A stretch of DNA of 64,000 nucleotides from the NCBI GenBank assembly GCA_010093685.1, contig MU006241.1, positions 712,148-776,147 on the forward strand, in the 5' to 3' direction. The notes below the pieces were generated by a model. It was given only the letters and a program-made list of their open reading frames with translations. It was not told the origin of the DNA and did not search any database. This document shows, one piece after another, positions 45,040 to 56,296 of this stretch (position 1 is the first letter of the stretch; every line of letters begins with the position of its first letter). Source of the DNA: Ophiobolus disseminans (Eukaryota; Ascomycota; Dothideomycetes; Pleosporales; Phaeosphaeriaceae). The translations under genes and the position numbers were made by a program.

Positions 45040-45828
45040 ATGGATCTGCCCCCTCTCGATAGCAGCATCGTTGCTTCACCCCTATATCGACGCTTCTCAC
45101 GCACCGGCAATTATCGCCCTGCCAACTCGAATACCGTTGAGACTATGACAACGAGTATGGACCATACCATCACAGACATCGACATGGCTGCCTCCTCTTC
45201 TTCTTCGTCGGCGATGCACATCCGACCCGAGAAGTTCATCTCGCCTCCTAATTCTCCTCTGCAACGCGTCAGACTGCCCTTCGCCGCGCCCAAGAAACGT
45301 CTCAGATCGAGGACAATTGGGCGTGTCATAGTCATACTTTTTAATTTGGGTGTGACAGTGATGGGAATAAAGAGTTGGGTGTGTGATGAATATGTTTGCG
45401 CTACCTCGCTATTCCTAGATCAAGTGTTGATACCTCTCAGCAATAATCTCTTATCATGGACAGAAGACGGCAACTGACGCAACGGCAACTTCGTGGGCGG
45501 CGGCAGTGTAATCGGCAAATATGCACTTAGCAACGAGGAGTATCAGGTTGAAGCGTATAGCAATGCGGAAACGAACCAACAGGCAAGCGATCAGATCAAC
45601 GACCCAGAAGCCCAGAGTGCAGTGGTAGAGCTCATGGACGGTCCCAATGATGCAGGCCTAGTGATTGACGGGGAGGTGGGGAAGGATGAGCCGCTACATA
45701 CGCATGCCGGGGATGCGGCGGTCTCCACTGAGGGCGTTATTGAGGCTGGGGTTGCGGGCAATAGAGGCGACGAAGTGCCTTTGATGGGAACGATGGAGTT
45801 GGGGGAATATGAAGACGAAGATGCCTAG
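45040..45828 (+). CDS. small membrane protein locus with an in-frame TGA
   Basis: ATG 45040 opens a 145-codon frame with a Ser-rich, basic N-terminus (KKRLRSRTIGR) and a membrane span (about residues 89-108, VIVILFNLGVTVMGIKSW), ending at TGA 45475. The same frame continues without a break for 116 more codons (RNGNFVGGGSVIGKYALSNE, then an acidic Asp/Glu-rich tail ending EYEDEDA) to a stop at 45826-45828. Three readings are possible: termination at TGA; read-through of TGA (context TGA-C); or splicing of a ~125-bp intron (GTGTGA near 45381 to CAG near 45506) that joins in phase and removes the stop. The sequence around TGA is a 15-bp-spaced duplication (ACGGCAACT twice). A C-to-T change of an Arg codon is a fourth possibility. 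No family recognised. Confidence 0.5.
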
Positions 45829-47118
45829 AGGTAGGCATGCGCGGATGGACTCTAAACAGACATCTAGGAGCCCTGGAGGGCTTGTGGTCGTGGGTATGCG
45901 TGGCTTGGTGCATGATGCAAAGGGGCGACTAGTGGCTGCCCAGGTATGTGATAGAGAGCAATACAGAAATGCTGTAGTTCAGATTAGGTTACTTGCTCGG
46001 GTGCAATGATTGAAATACTTTGGCAGTTTTTTGCCTAGCGGTATTGTCCAACGGCGGTGGTGTCCCAGCCAAGGCCACATGAGGAAGCCAGGATGAGATG
46101 GTACCTAGGTAGATACAATGAGCGATGGCTTTGCTTGGCATAAGCCGCGACCTGCCATGACAGAGCTTGAAGCGCGTCGCAGATTGTCTGTGTCCACCTG
46201 AGCAGCAAGGGTTGCATGTTTTATCGGATATGGAGGACGCTGTATGAGAACGCTTTTGAACCGCTGAGTAAGATCCCCTCAGATGCAGGTCTTATGTTGA
46301 AACATGGGCGAGGTTTGATAAGCCCGAGCGGGATGCAGGCGTTACGGCAAAGCGGTCGGTCCTTCCAAGGTTCCTCCCAGTTCATTGAGCCTGAGAGAAC
46401 AACAAAGTGGAGAGAAAAAAGCCCAATGTCTCAAAATGGCAACGTTTGTTGATCGCAGATTCATCCGACATGAGAGTTCTTGATGGGGAAACCGGAAAGA
46501 GGCTGACGGGCCGATCTCATAGCACGCCATGCCCCATTGGAAAACCTGAAACGTCACCGCCAAATATGCCCCAGTTTACGAGGCCACGGAAATGCAATCC
46601 ACCGCCAGGCCAAAACATCAACGGCGGCCACAACCAGGCCGCGACCATAGAAAACACATGTTTCACGTGGGTTCAATGCCTTAGCTGGCGGTACCGCTGG
46701 CGAAGACGCTCATCCGGATCGACGCGTGGCATGAGGCTCTTCACATGCTGTGACATCTTCATTGGGACCAATGCGCTGCTCCAACAACCTATGCGGAGGC
46801 ATTGATCGGCCGCGTCGGGCGCACACGTCTGACACGAACGATGATCGCCGCCTTCGCCGTATGTCTTGACCTCCCTTTTCCCACGTCCATCCTTCTCTCG
46901 TAGTCTGCACCTTGTTCTGCAGTCAGCCCACGTTGCTGCAGTGAACCTTGGAAGCAAACACCACCCGCCGCTTTCCGATGGCCAATCCCCACGCCTCCGC
47001 TCATTGACAGACCCTTATTCAGCTGGCAAGCACACTTCGCCGCAGTCATTCTCTCTGTGCTCCCTGCCTTCAATCTCATGGACTTCGCCTGGTGCTGAGC
47101 TTTCCATTATCATATAAC
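45829..47118. other. 1.3-kb intergenic region
   Basis: Between two plus-strand genes. Several open frames of 60-130 codons on both strands (for example 46407-46805) have no protein-like pattern or supported start. No repeat seen. Confidence 0.5.
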
Positions 47119-48522
47119 ATGCCTTTACGAGTATTCCTCTGCCGGGTCATATTCTGCGCGATATTCTCCGTCTCTGTTATCAACATCTTCACAAAGGCCA
47201 GCTCTCCTCGACGCCACTCGAAGCCATCCGAAACCGATCCGGAGAACTTCATCTGTCCGCGGTCAGATTTGGCCGAGGACGTACTGGTCATCTTACGCAC
47301 AGGGGCTACCGAGTCTCGAGAGAAAGTGCCTGTACATTTTCGCACGACCTTGCGATGTGTTCCCCATTTTGTCGTGTTCTCGGATCTGGATGAAGTAATA
47401 GAAGGTGTGGAGGTACACGACGTCCTCGATGGCGTGAGTGAAGCAACGAAGAAAGAGCACGAAGACTTCAAGCTATATCGGCATCTGCAAGAGCATGGAA
47501 GTAGAGGACTGCCGGACCAAAAAATCGTCACCGCCTTGTCAGGTTCATCGAAGGGTGACTACCTACAAACAGACAAGGACGGCTGGAAATTGGACAAGTG
47601 GAAGTTCCTACCTATGGTCGACAAGGCATATCGGAAAAAGCCAGATGCGAAGTGGTTCGTCTTCATCGAGGCGGATACCTACCTAGGCTGGAACAACCTT
47701 TTAGACTACCTCGGCAAGTTCGACGATAGCAAACCATACTACATTGGCAAACACCTTTATATCAACGACGTCGAATTTGGCTACGGTGGCGCAGGCTTTG
47801 TCCTTTCTAACTCAGCAATGCGCAAAGTTGCTGAGCAGCGCTCTATGCATATCAGCGAATACGAAGACTTCACCAAGTCGAACTGGGTCGGTGACTGTGC
47901 GCTTGGCAAGGTCTTAGCAGATGTCAAAGTACCACTTCATCGTGCGTTTCCTCACTTTCAAGGCGACTCTCCAGCTTCCTTGGACCCTGCCATCACCAAG
48001 ATCGACCGCGATTTATGGTGTTATCCTACCATAACCTACCATCATGTTTCACCTAAAGAGATCGAAGAGCTATGGACCTTTGAGCAGGACTGGTACGAAA
48101 GACACGATATCACCCTCCGTCACCGCGACGTCTTCATGGAGCTCGTCCGTTCCAAAGTCTCATCGGCTGTCTTGGCGTGGGACAACATGTCTCTGGACAA
48201 GGAATACAACGCCTACGACCGTAGCACCTCTGTGGACACACATGAACGCAATGCATGGAAAAGTTTTGAGCATTGCCGCGCGCTTTGTAATGACCAAAAG
48301 GATTGTATACAGTTCTCTTTTGATGTAGGGAGTTGTTCGACGTCGACGAAATTCACGCTCGGTTATGCAAAGCCAAGCGAAAGGATACGGAGTGGATGGA
48401 TGCTCGATCGCGTTGATGACCTCTTCCGAAGCTTGGAGGACCGATGTGGCATTCGCGACTGGTTCGCTCCAAACGAAGAGGTGAACAGTGAATTGAAGAT
48501 GAGGCGGAAGAGGAAGGTTTGA
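47119..48522 (+). CDS. GT31-like glycosyltransferase (fringe/DUF604 type), Golgi type II membrane protein
   Basis: An intronless 467-residue protein. A signal anchor lies at about residues 5-25 (VFLCRVIFCAIFSVSVINIF), followed by a stem and a lumenal catalytic domain: EDVLVILRTGATESREKVPV, then CVPHFVVFSD, DKWKFLPMVDKAYRKKPDAK, and WFVFIEADTYLGWNNLLDYL (EADTY holds the metal-binding DxD-like site), then GGAGFVLSNSAMRKVAE. A Cys-rich C-terminal segment (about 395-430, CRALCNDQKDC...SFDVGSC) resembles a PAN/apple module. Relatives are annotated as fringe-like beta-1,3-glycosyltransferases of fungi; sugar and acceptor are unknown. ATG 47119 (MPLRVF) precedes the anchor directly; no upstream ATG in frame. 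Confidence 0.85.
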   Translation: MPLRVFLCRVIFCAIFSVSVINIFTKASSPRRHSKPSETDPENFICPRSDLAEDVLVILRTGATESREKVPVHFRTTLRCVPHFVVFSDLDEVIEGVEVHDVLDGVSEATKKEHEDFKLYRHLQEHGSRGLPDQKIVTALSGSSKGDYLQTDKDGWKLDKWKFLPMVDKAYRKKPDAKWFVFIEADTYLGWNNLLDYLGKFDDSKPYYIGKHLYINDVEFGYGGAGFVLSNSAMRKVAEQRSMHISEYEDFTKSNWVGDCALGKVLADVKVPLHRAFPHFQGDSPASLDPAITKIDRDLWCYPTITYHHVSPKEIEELWTFEQDWYERHDITLRHRDVFMELVRSKVSSAVLAWDNMSLDKEYNAYDRSTSVDTHERNAWKSFEHCRALCNDQKDCIQFSFDVGSCSTSTKFTLGYAKPSERIRSGWMLDRVDDLFRSLEDRCGIRDWFAPNEEVNSELKMRRKRKV

Positions 48523-49619
48523 GCCTGTGCCAGAGTGATGGAGGACATAAGAATAGTTTGGCTCTAGAAAAGATCATCTGCCTTCATTGGCATCAGCATC
48601 GGGACGGCGTTTGGCATGAATGAGATACCCAGCGACACTCGCTTATACACTTTTCATAGATAGTCAACTGAATCAATAAAACAAAGGCATAGATTGTTGG
48701 TGTGAGGGAGGTGTTTATCGATTTATACGTCATGTCTCATCGTATTCATGTCACCGTTCCTCTAAACAAAACCGTGAACATCACAGGACTCTACCTAGGT
48801 AGTACGGATAGGGTACCTTGGGTGTGACGTAGGATATCCTTACAGTAGGATAGGTTCGGTGGTGGCGGCGTTGTGGTCATATCCAGACAACGTGGGATGC
48901 CGCGGCTGGTTCCTCGTTTGTTAAGTTATGTATTTTTCCTGTCCCAATGTCAACCCCTCCACTCGCACATGCCGTATGCATTAATGTCTCCAAGGTTCGC
49001 ACGACCACACCACTACTCACATCTCATCCACGCGAATCAAGCTTTCGGAAATTATTTTCTCTCGTATATGCACCCCGCATGGCAATTGTTGCTGATCGCT
49101 CAATGCTTGAGCCTTGCAGTTCGATGCAAACATCCTAGCATTTGTCAGGGTACAACGCCCGCCTTGCCACCACCAAATGAACACCAATCTGTCTACCCCT
49201 CGGCCCGTCGCCGAAAATTTGCTCAGATGGCCCACTCTTACGACGATCGACAAGCTAGAGTATTGTCTATTGTTGAGTGTTAAGTAGTGGTGTGACCATT
49301 GGCTTCCTTGACACCAGTCTTGTGCCACCGGTTGAGGTACATGGCCGCCTTGGTAAGGCATGACAGGAGCCGTAGGCCCAATTGGTATGTTTTGAGACGA
49401 GAGAGAGGGCTGAGCCCATCAAACTCCCGCGAATTTTAGGTTCCACTGTAATCAAAGAAAGATGAAAAGTGGGGTAGAACCTTGTAGGGGTTTCGTCATG
49501 GTGAAGTCGACTTCAGTATATCTTGAAGCATGGTCCTGCAACGGAAGATAGACAGCTTCTCTACCTCGTTCACAACTTCCGTCCACCGAAAACCGACCAA
49601 CAAAACTCCATCATCCATC
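48523..49619. other. 1.1-kb intergenic region
   Basis: Between the glycosyltransferase and the GH45 gene. Nothing recognised beyond expected 3' UTR and promoter; open frames (48873-49283 and others) lack coding character. Confidence 0.5.
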
Positions 49620-50439
49620 ATGGTGTCCCTGAAACGATTTACGCTGTTGACCTTGACCACTGGCTTCGCGACCGTCGACGCCCAGACTAAGACCGGAAAG
49701 ACGACGAGATACTGGGATTGTTGTAAAGGATCTTGCGGATGGTCAGGCAAAGCCTCGGTCAGCCAACCAATCCAGTCTTGCGACAAGCAGGACAACCCGC
49801 TCTCAAACATGGCTGCAAAGAACGGGTGCGAGAACGGCGGCCAGGCGTACATGTGTACCAACCAAAGCCCATGGGCCGTCAACGATGATCTGGCATACGG
49901 TTTCGCTGCCGTCAAGCTAGCTGGCGGAAGTGAGAGCTCTTGGTGCTGTGCTTGTTACGAGTAAGCGAAAACAGCCAGCTCAACACGATCATGCGGTACT
50001 GATGTCTGAACCACTAGGTTGACGTTTACATCGGGCTCGGTCAAAGGCAAAACGATGGTGGTTCAAGCCACCAACACTGGCGGTGACCTTGGGCAGAATC
50101 ACTTTGATCTTGCGATGCCAGGTGGCGGCGTAGGTCTGTTCAACGCATGCACAAATCAATGGGGTGCGCCTCCTCAGGGTTGGGGTCAGCAGTATGGAGG
50201 CATCTCAAAACGCTCGGATTGCGATAGCTTTCCGGCGAAGCTGCAAGCTGGCTGTCAATGGCGGTTCGACTGGTTAGTAATATACGGATCCGAAATTGCT
50301 CTCAGACACATACTAACTATTTATCCACCTCAGGTTTGTTGGTGCGGATAACCCAGACGTAAGCTTTAAAGAGGTAACATGCCCGAAGGCATTGACTGAT
50401 AAGAGTCGTTGCGTTCGCAATGGTCAGACCCCGACATGA
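49620..50439 (+). CDS. GH45 endoglucanase, secreted
   Basis: A 233-residue endo-beta-1,4-glucanase of family GH45, acting on cellulose outside the cell by inversion. Exons: 49620-49960, 50018-50272, 50334-50439. A signal peptide (about residues 1-21, MVSLKRFTLLTLTTGFATVD) precedes the catalytic core. The core starts at TTRYWDCCKGSCGWSG with the catalytic-base Asp and contains NHFDLAMPGGGVGLFNACT with the proposed catalytic-acid Asp. Many cysteines (CCK, CENGG, CCACYE, CQW) suit the disulphide-rich fold. There is no carbohydrate-binding module or linker; the protein ends shortly after the catalytic domain. The last small exon (35 codons) completes the fold and is joined in phase. Plant cell-wall degradation is likely. 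Confidence 0.95.
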
Positions 50440-51042
50440 TGAGATGGCTTCTAAGCTTGTTCGATCCAGGTAGGCACTCTTGGATTGCGAACAAGATCTT
50501 GTGTCAGTACGGTAGAGGTTTAACAATACACACCTACTACCCTATTGTACAATAGCTACACTTTGGCTACTCATTTGGGCATCCACGTTTCTAGTGTTCC
50601 AGGGTTGTGGTGAAATGTGCCAGCGGAAGATGATCGGAAGGAGTAACCTATTGTACTCCGAGGTCGGCGCAGACTCGGCGCAGACTCGGCTTACCTTTCG
50701 AGTACCTACGCAAATGGCACAAAAGCACTTATCGCTGCCAAAATTCCACATCATGTTCAGGCTTGCACTCCCAATTCAACTGCTCCTCACTATCCCTTCG
50801 GAGCTGCGGTAGTATATTTGAAATATGTGATGAATTTTGTCGCCCATGACGCAGCGGGGCGATTTTCATCCTCGGCTGCCACGCCTCCACACGAAATACG
50901 AATCCGGGCGCATCTTGGCATGACTTTCTCTCAACGTAATAACCTTCTAAAACATCGTACGGCTCTTCGAACATGATGCAAACATCATTGCTTTTTCTTC
51001 TTTAACGTAATCTATTGTTATTAATACGATTCTACGCATCTC
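50440..51042. other. intergenic region
   Basis: 603 bp between GH45 and the DHA1 transporter. No gene or repeat recognised; a short direct repeat of GGCGCAGACTC occurs near 50665-50690. Confidence 0.5.
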
Positions 51043-52644
51043 ATGGCGCGACCTCAATGGCTGTCGTCATTGACGCAGCATGGCTCCAAGCCCCCATTCT
51101 TGCTGAAGTACAGGAGCTCAAATGGCTTCATCATTGGTACAGTATCGTTAGCTGTATTTACAGTATGTTGTCGCGCCTCCCGTCTAGATTTGGAGAGGAC
51201 TCACACTGACTATGGCCAGGACATGTTCCTCTATGGTGTTATTGTGCCAGTCATCCCATTTGCTCTTCAAACGCGCTGTCACGTGGAATGGGATCGAGTG
51301 CAATATTGGGTCTCTGTATTGATTGCTATCTATGGAGCAGCACTGCTTGCGTTCTCTCCGATATGTGGTTGGCTTGCAGATCGCGGACCTTCACGGCGTT
51401 CACCGTTGCTTTTGGGCCTCTTCGCCCTGTTGGGCTCTACGGTCTTGCTCAATGTCGGGAACTCGGTGAGCATCATCATTGCAGGTCGTATCTTGCAAGG
51501 CGCTTCTGCTGCTGTGGTGTGAGCATACCTTTTGCTCCTTCACCTGAGACATGTACTAACTAGTCGCAGCTGGGTAGTCGGCCTCGCTCTGCTAGCCGAT
51601 ACTGTGCCACAAGACCAGCTCGCCCAGGCGACAGGCTGGATTAGTCTTGGCATGTCCCTCGGTATCCTAGTCTCACCTTTGCTTGGTGGGGTTGTCTTTG
51701 ATCATGCGGGCTACAATGCCGTTTACGGGATGGCTTATGCGCTTATTGGCGTGGATATTTTGCTTCGATTACTACTCGTGGAGAAGAAGGTTGCTGCCAG
51801 GTGGGATCCCGATGCATCAGGGCGAGCGTCAGTGGTTGCGAACGATGCATCGAACGAGACTGTGAAGTCTGGTTCTGATACTATACCTGCTACCAGTACC
51901 GATCCTGAGAAAGGCACACCAGGTTCTGTAGGCGGACCGCAGGTGGGTGCCAACAATTTTCGCCAACGCCGCCGAGATGTCCTGCCTCCTGTACTGTCGC
52001 TGCTATATTCTCGTCGCTTATGGGCCGCACTCTTATGCTCCCTCCTTCAGGCCGCACTCTTAACGTCTTTCGACTCGGTCCTTACTATCCATGCGGCGAA
52101 TACCTTTGACTGGTCTTCGACAGGCGCAGGCCTGCTGTTCCTTCCACTCGTTATTCCAGGCTTTCTTGCACCTCTGTTTGGTTGGCTCAGTGACAAATTT
52201 GGGGGTCGGTACTTCGTTACAGTGGGCTTTCTCTGCGCTTGCCCTCCACTTGTGTGCCTCCGCTTCGTTGATGAAAATAGCATCAGGGACAAGGTACTCC
52301 TATGTGCGTTGTTAGCTGTAACGGGGCTCTTCTTAGCCCTCACATTCCCGCCCATCATGGCAGAGATCTCAAGTGTGGTAGAAGCAAAAGAGAAAAGTAT
52401 GCTCGCTCGCGGACATGCAGGCTTTGGGCCTGGGGGAGCGTACGCACAAGCTTATGCTCTGTTCAATGTTGCTTTTGCTGGTGGGTGTATGGTCGGGCCT
52501 CTATTGGCAGGATTTATCGTGGAGAACAAAGGGTGGACAACGATGGCTTGGGTGCTCGGGCTGGTATCAGCCATCGCCGCGGTGCCTGCGTTCCTGTGGT
52601 TAGGGGGTTGGGTTTTCAAGGGGATAGGAAACACAGCAAAGTGA
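51043..52644 (+). CDS. MFS transporter, DHA1/vesicular-amine-transporter-like
   Basis: A 497-residue transporter from exons 51043-51162, 51220-51518 and 51570-52644. TM1 (SNGFIIGTVSLAVFT) is split from its continuation DMFLYGVIVPVIPFAL by a 57-bp intron. A TM2-TM3 loop with GWLADRGPSRRSPLLLGL (motif A) and LQGASAAVVWVVGLALLADT follow. A charged central loop (about residues 215-265) divides two six-helix halves; the second half has GWLSDKFGGRYFVTVGFL. The first intron is a multiple of three without an in-frame stop, so its retention would insert 19 residues after TM1. The substrate is not predictable; small organic amines or drugs are usual. The start MARPQWLSSLTQHG is the first ATG. Confidence 0.9.
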
Positions 52645-54061
52645 TGCTTCGCAAGACAGCAAATAGATATGAACACCTCAATACACCCATGCTCGTTGGG
52701 TTTGATATGAAGGCCGCATAGTATCTAGCCTCTGATTTGGCTGCCATCAAGAGCGTAATCCCCTAAGCATGCCCAGGTGTTGCAATCATAAGGTAACCCA
52801 TGTAGGTACCAGACATTGCGGTTCGTCGCTGACGGAATGCAGACAGGCGTCAAAATCGGACACTCTATTAGCAGATGAAGTACGCACAAATGAGTTAAAA
52901 CGAGTAGCCTGCAGGACACCGGTGGACGGTGTGCCAGTGGTGGCGATCGGAGGCTCAACAAGGCCCTTGCGTCATCGGCACTTTAGACGCTGGCGACGCC
53001 ACCTGCACCTTGGACGCACCGCACCTCCACAACTTCGCGGCTTTCTCTGATAGCACCCGGCAACGAAATACACATTTTTCGCCACCTGCAGCTCGCTTAT
53101 GGAACACACATTTGCTATTTGACATTTGCCACCATCACGGTGTTTCAGGTCGCTGCGTCGGGCATAGGGTATGTGGCAATCCACCTTCGACACCAGCGCA
53201 CTGTCTCTAAGCGATGGCCAGGAATGTGTCGTTTTCTGACAACGACATCACTTTACGTCAACAATCCGGTTTAATAGAGGCAGCAGGCAACACTTGGGCA
53301 GGGCAGTTCAGGATCTGATAGGTTGCTGCGAAGATGAGGCATCGTTCTCTCCTGCCTTGATTCACGCGACCTACCTAGGAGGCAAGCCAGGATTAGGGAA
53401 ATTGCCGCTATTTCAGGCTCTGCTTTTGTTCCTATAGTGTTTCAGACCCCAGGAAATGGGTTTGCGTACGCTTTGGCGACCGGTGTGAGGCTTTTTCATC
53501 GCCACTTCCTTTCAGGGTCAAGCTAACAGTGAGTACATGATATCTGACTTCTACCAGCGTGCGTCCTGAGTACTACACCGCTCGTTCTATTCATACCGAG
53601 TCAATATTTGCGTGAAAAGGCCTAGGAGTTTGGTAACCTCGACGCGACTTCTAAAGCCAAACACACGCGATTTGTCTCTGGTTTCGCATTCAGCCGAAGT
53701 TGCTTTGAATGTTGGTAAGATTTCAAGGATCTGTCGTTGAACGAAGCAGGGTGGATTGTCATCAAGAATAGATGACGTTTTTGTCCTCATTCCACTTGCC
53801 ACGCTGAAGCGACCAACAGCTGCCCGTCTACGCCTGCCACCTTGTCTAATCCTAGTCCAACTCAGACGATAGTCAGGAACATATACGCGCGGCAATGCAA
53901 GGTCGGAAGCTGCAAGGAACGTGGCAATCTGCATACCTTCCCTGATGTGTTGTTGACACCGCTCATTTCCAGCAATTGTCCAGCCCTATTTGGATCCAGT
54001 GTCACCACATTTCTGCAACACAAACATTTACCATAATTTTTCAGCACACTACTACTACAAC
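52645..54061. other. 1.4-kb intergenic region
   Basis: Between the DHA1 transporter and the GH5 gene. One minus-strand ATG frame of 115 codons (53587-53934) is the best open frame, but it has no recognisable domain and lies where the GH5 promoter is expected; not called. Confidence 0.5.
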
Positions 54062-55566
54062 ATGCTAATTAAAGAGCTCTTCATTGTGCTCTCTCTATGC
54101 GCTGCTGCATTGACAGCTCCAATGTAAGTTTATCTACACGAAGAATGCGACTTGCCTCAGTCATCATGGGCCGGCCAAATCCGACTAACTTCCTGCAGTG
54201 AAAAGCGCGGCGTAGACTTCAGGTGGGGTGACGAGAAGATAAGAGGTGTCAATATAGGGTAAGTGACGCATGTACGAAGTACCAGATGTTCACAAGCTAA
54301 CTCATCCAGTGGTTGGTTAGTCTTGGAGCCGTAAGCACGTTCTGGAACAGCTCAGGATTACGCTCATAATTGCATGTCAGATGGATCACTCCCTCAATCT
54401 TCGATGCAGCAAACCGAAACCGACAACAACAGGATATCGTGGACGAATACACGCTCTGTGAGAAGCTGGGCCAGGATTCGGCGCTGAAAATCCTCCAGAA
54501 GCATTGGACCTCATGGGTGACTTGGCACGACTTCAACAAGATCAAGCAGTCTGGGTTCAATGTTGTACGCATTCCTGTGGGATATTGGGCGTACGACTCA
54601 TCTCGATCTCCCTATGTGGAAGGTGCGAAAGTTTATGTCGACGCTGCTATAGATTGGGCGAGAAGTCTGGACCTGAAGATCATTCTCGACCTCCACGGTG
54701 CACCCGGCAGCCAAAACGGTTATGACAACTCAGGACAGCGAACAGACACCCCGCAGTGGCAGGTCGGAGACAACGTGAAGCGAACACTTACAGTACTCAA
54801 GATCATGTCGCAAAAGTATGCGAAGACCCAGTATCAAGATGTTGTTATCGGCATCCAGCTCCTCAACGAGCCAGCTTTGTACAAGAATGGTTTGAGCTTG
54901 GATGTCACAAAACAATTCTACCGCGACGGATATGGACAGGTCCGTGAGGTGTCTGACACCCCCGTTGTTCTGCACGACGGCTTCAGACGACCGAACGAGT
55001 GGAACGCATTCCTTACCCCGTCTGACAAAAACGCGCAGAATATTGTGATAGATCATCACGAGTACCAGATTTTTGATGACAACCTTATCCGAATGACACC
55101 TCTGCAACACCGGCAACACGTTTGTAGTAGTTCTGAATACTACAATGGTGCAGATAAGTGGAGTAAGTTTTCAAATCTATTTATGGACCATGGCACGGTT
55201 GCTAATTCCCATTAAGCATTTGTCGGAGAATGGACAGGAGCTATGACCGATTGTACCAAATATCTTAACGGACTTGGACGTGGCGCTCGCTACGACGGCA
55301 CTTTCGGAGGTAGCTCTAGAATTGGCGACTGCGGTTGGCAAGACGACCTTGGCAGGTGGCCACAGTCATACAAGGATGATACCAGGCGTTATATCGAAGC
55401 CCAAATCGCGGCATACGAGTCGAAGACGCAAGGGTGGTTCTGGTGGAACTTCAAGACCGAGAGTTCGGCAGAATGGGATGCATTCAGGTTGATTGACGCT
55501 GGCATTTTCCCATCGATCAAGAATGGGAAGGTGGACTACAAGTACGGGCAGGGGGCGATTTGCTAG
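54062..55566 (+). CDS. GH5 exo-1,3-beta-glucanase, secreted
   Basis: A 424-residue glucan 1,3-beta-glucosidase of the Exg1 group (GH5 subfamily 9 style), trimming beta-1,3-glucan in the cell wall or extracellularly. Exons: 54062-54123, 54199-54258, 54310-54330, 54381-55162, 55217-55566. Signal peptide about residues 1-19 (LFIVLSLCAAALTAP), followed by EKR, a Kex2-type processing site. Core motifs: GVNIGGWLVLEPWITPSIFD, GFNVVRIPVGYWAYD, LDLHGAPGSQNGYDNSG, LLNEPA with the acid/base Glu, and FVGEWTGAMTDCTKYLNG with the nucleophile Glu. Exon 3 is only 21 nt, yet essential for the GGWLVLEP signature. The fifth exon completes the barrel (GWFWWNFKTE). All catalytic residues are present. Confidence 0.95.
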
Positions 55567-56296
55567 AAGCTTTTTGCGCAAAGGTAATAATTCGGAGGAA
55601 CATGACATACATATTTCGAGCCATGAAACAGACGTACTACAATAGTGATTTACTTACATTCCGCACTTGTGAGCCTCGTCCTACAGTGTAGGCGCGTGCG
55701 CGCTACCGCAGAATCACCTGCAGCTGTAATGACCAATGTTAGCTTCCAAAGATATCGTAAAGTAAGACGACCTAAACAGCAATCGTACGACACCCACACC
55801 ACCGTCGTACAACCATTGATCATTTTCATACGGATATACTTATGCGACCCAACCACTTGCCTTTACCTACTGTAGCTCTCTGTTTCTGCTAGACATTTTG
55901 TCGGACATCACAAAAGCCCCAGAGCGTTATCATTTCGCAGATGACACCGCGCAACGAGTGGAAGAAAGCCAATCCGGCGACACAAAAAGTGCCGACATTC
56001 AGCCATGCGCATTGACTTTGTGCGCTAAGCAGCTCAACTGCAGCTAAGATCTCTGCCAAGCTCGACTATGTGGTAATTTGGCCGTTGCACAGTGCGGGGA
56101 AGTCTTGGGGAAGTCTTGGTCACATACGTGGAGGCAGGGTTGCATGGCTCCGCGCCAAGTAGTGAAGTCACATAACAAGAACATCAAAGTCGCACATCCT
56201 CTATTCAATCATAGGTGCCTTTGTCACTTGTTCTTACGGCTTGTTGCTTCGTTACCCCATCTTTCCATTTTCGAAGCGTCCGACTACCCACCCACA
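55567..56296. other. intergenic region
   Basis: 730 bp between two plus-strand genes. No gene or repeat recognised. GGGGAAGTCTTG appears in tandem near 56095-56118. Confidence 0.5.

Noticed and set aside
53587..53934. 115-codon minus-strand ATG frame
   Set aside because: Only modestly protein-like, no domain, and it lies in the GH5 promoter region; left uncalled.
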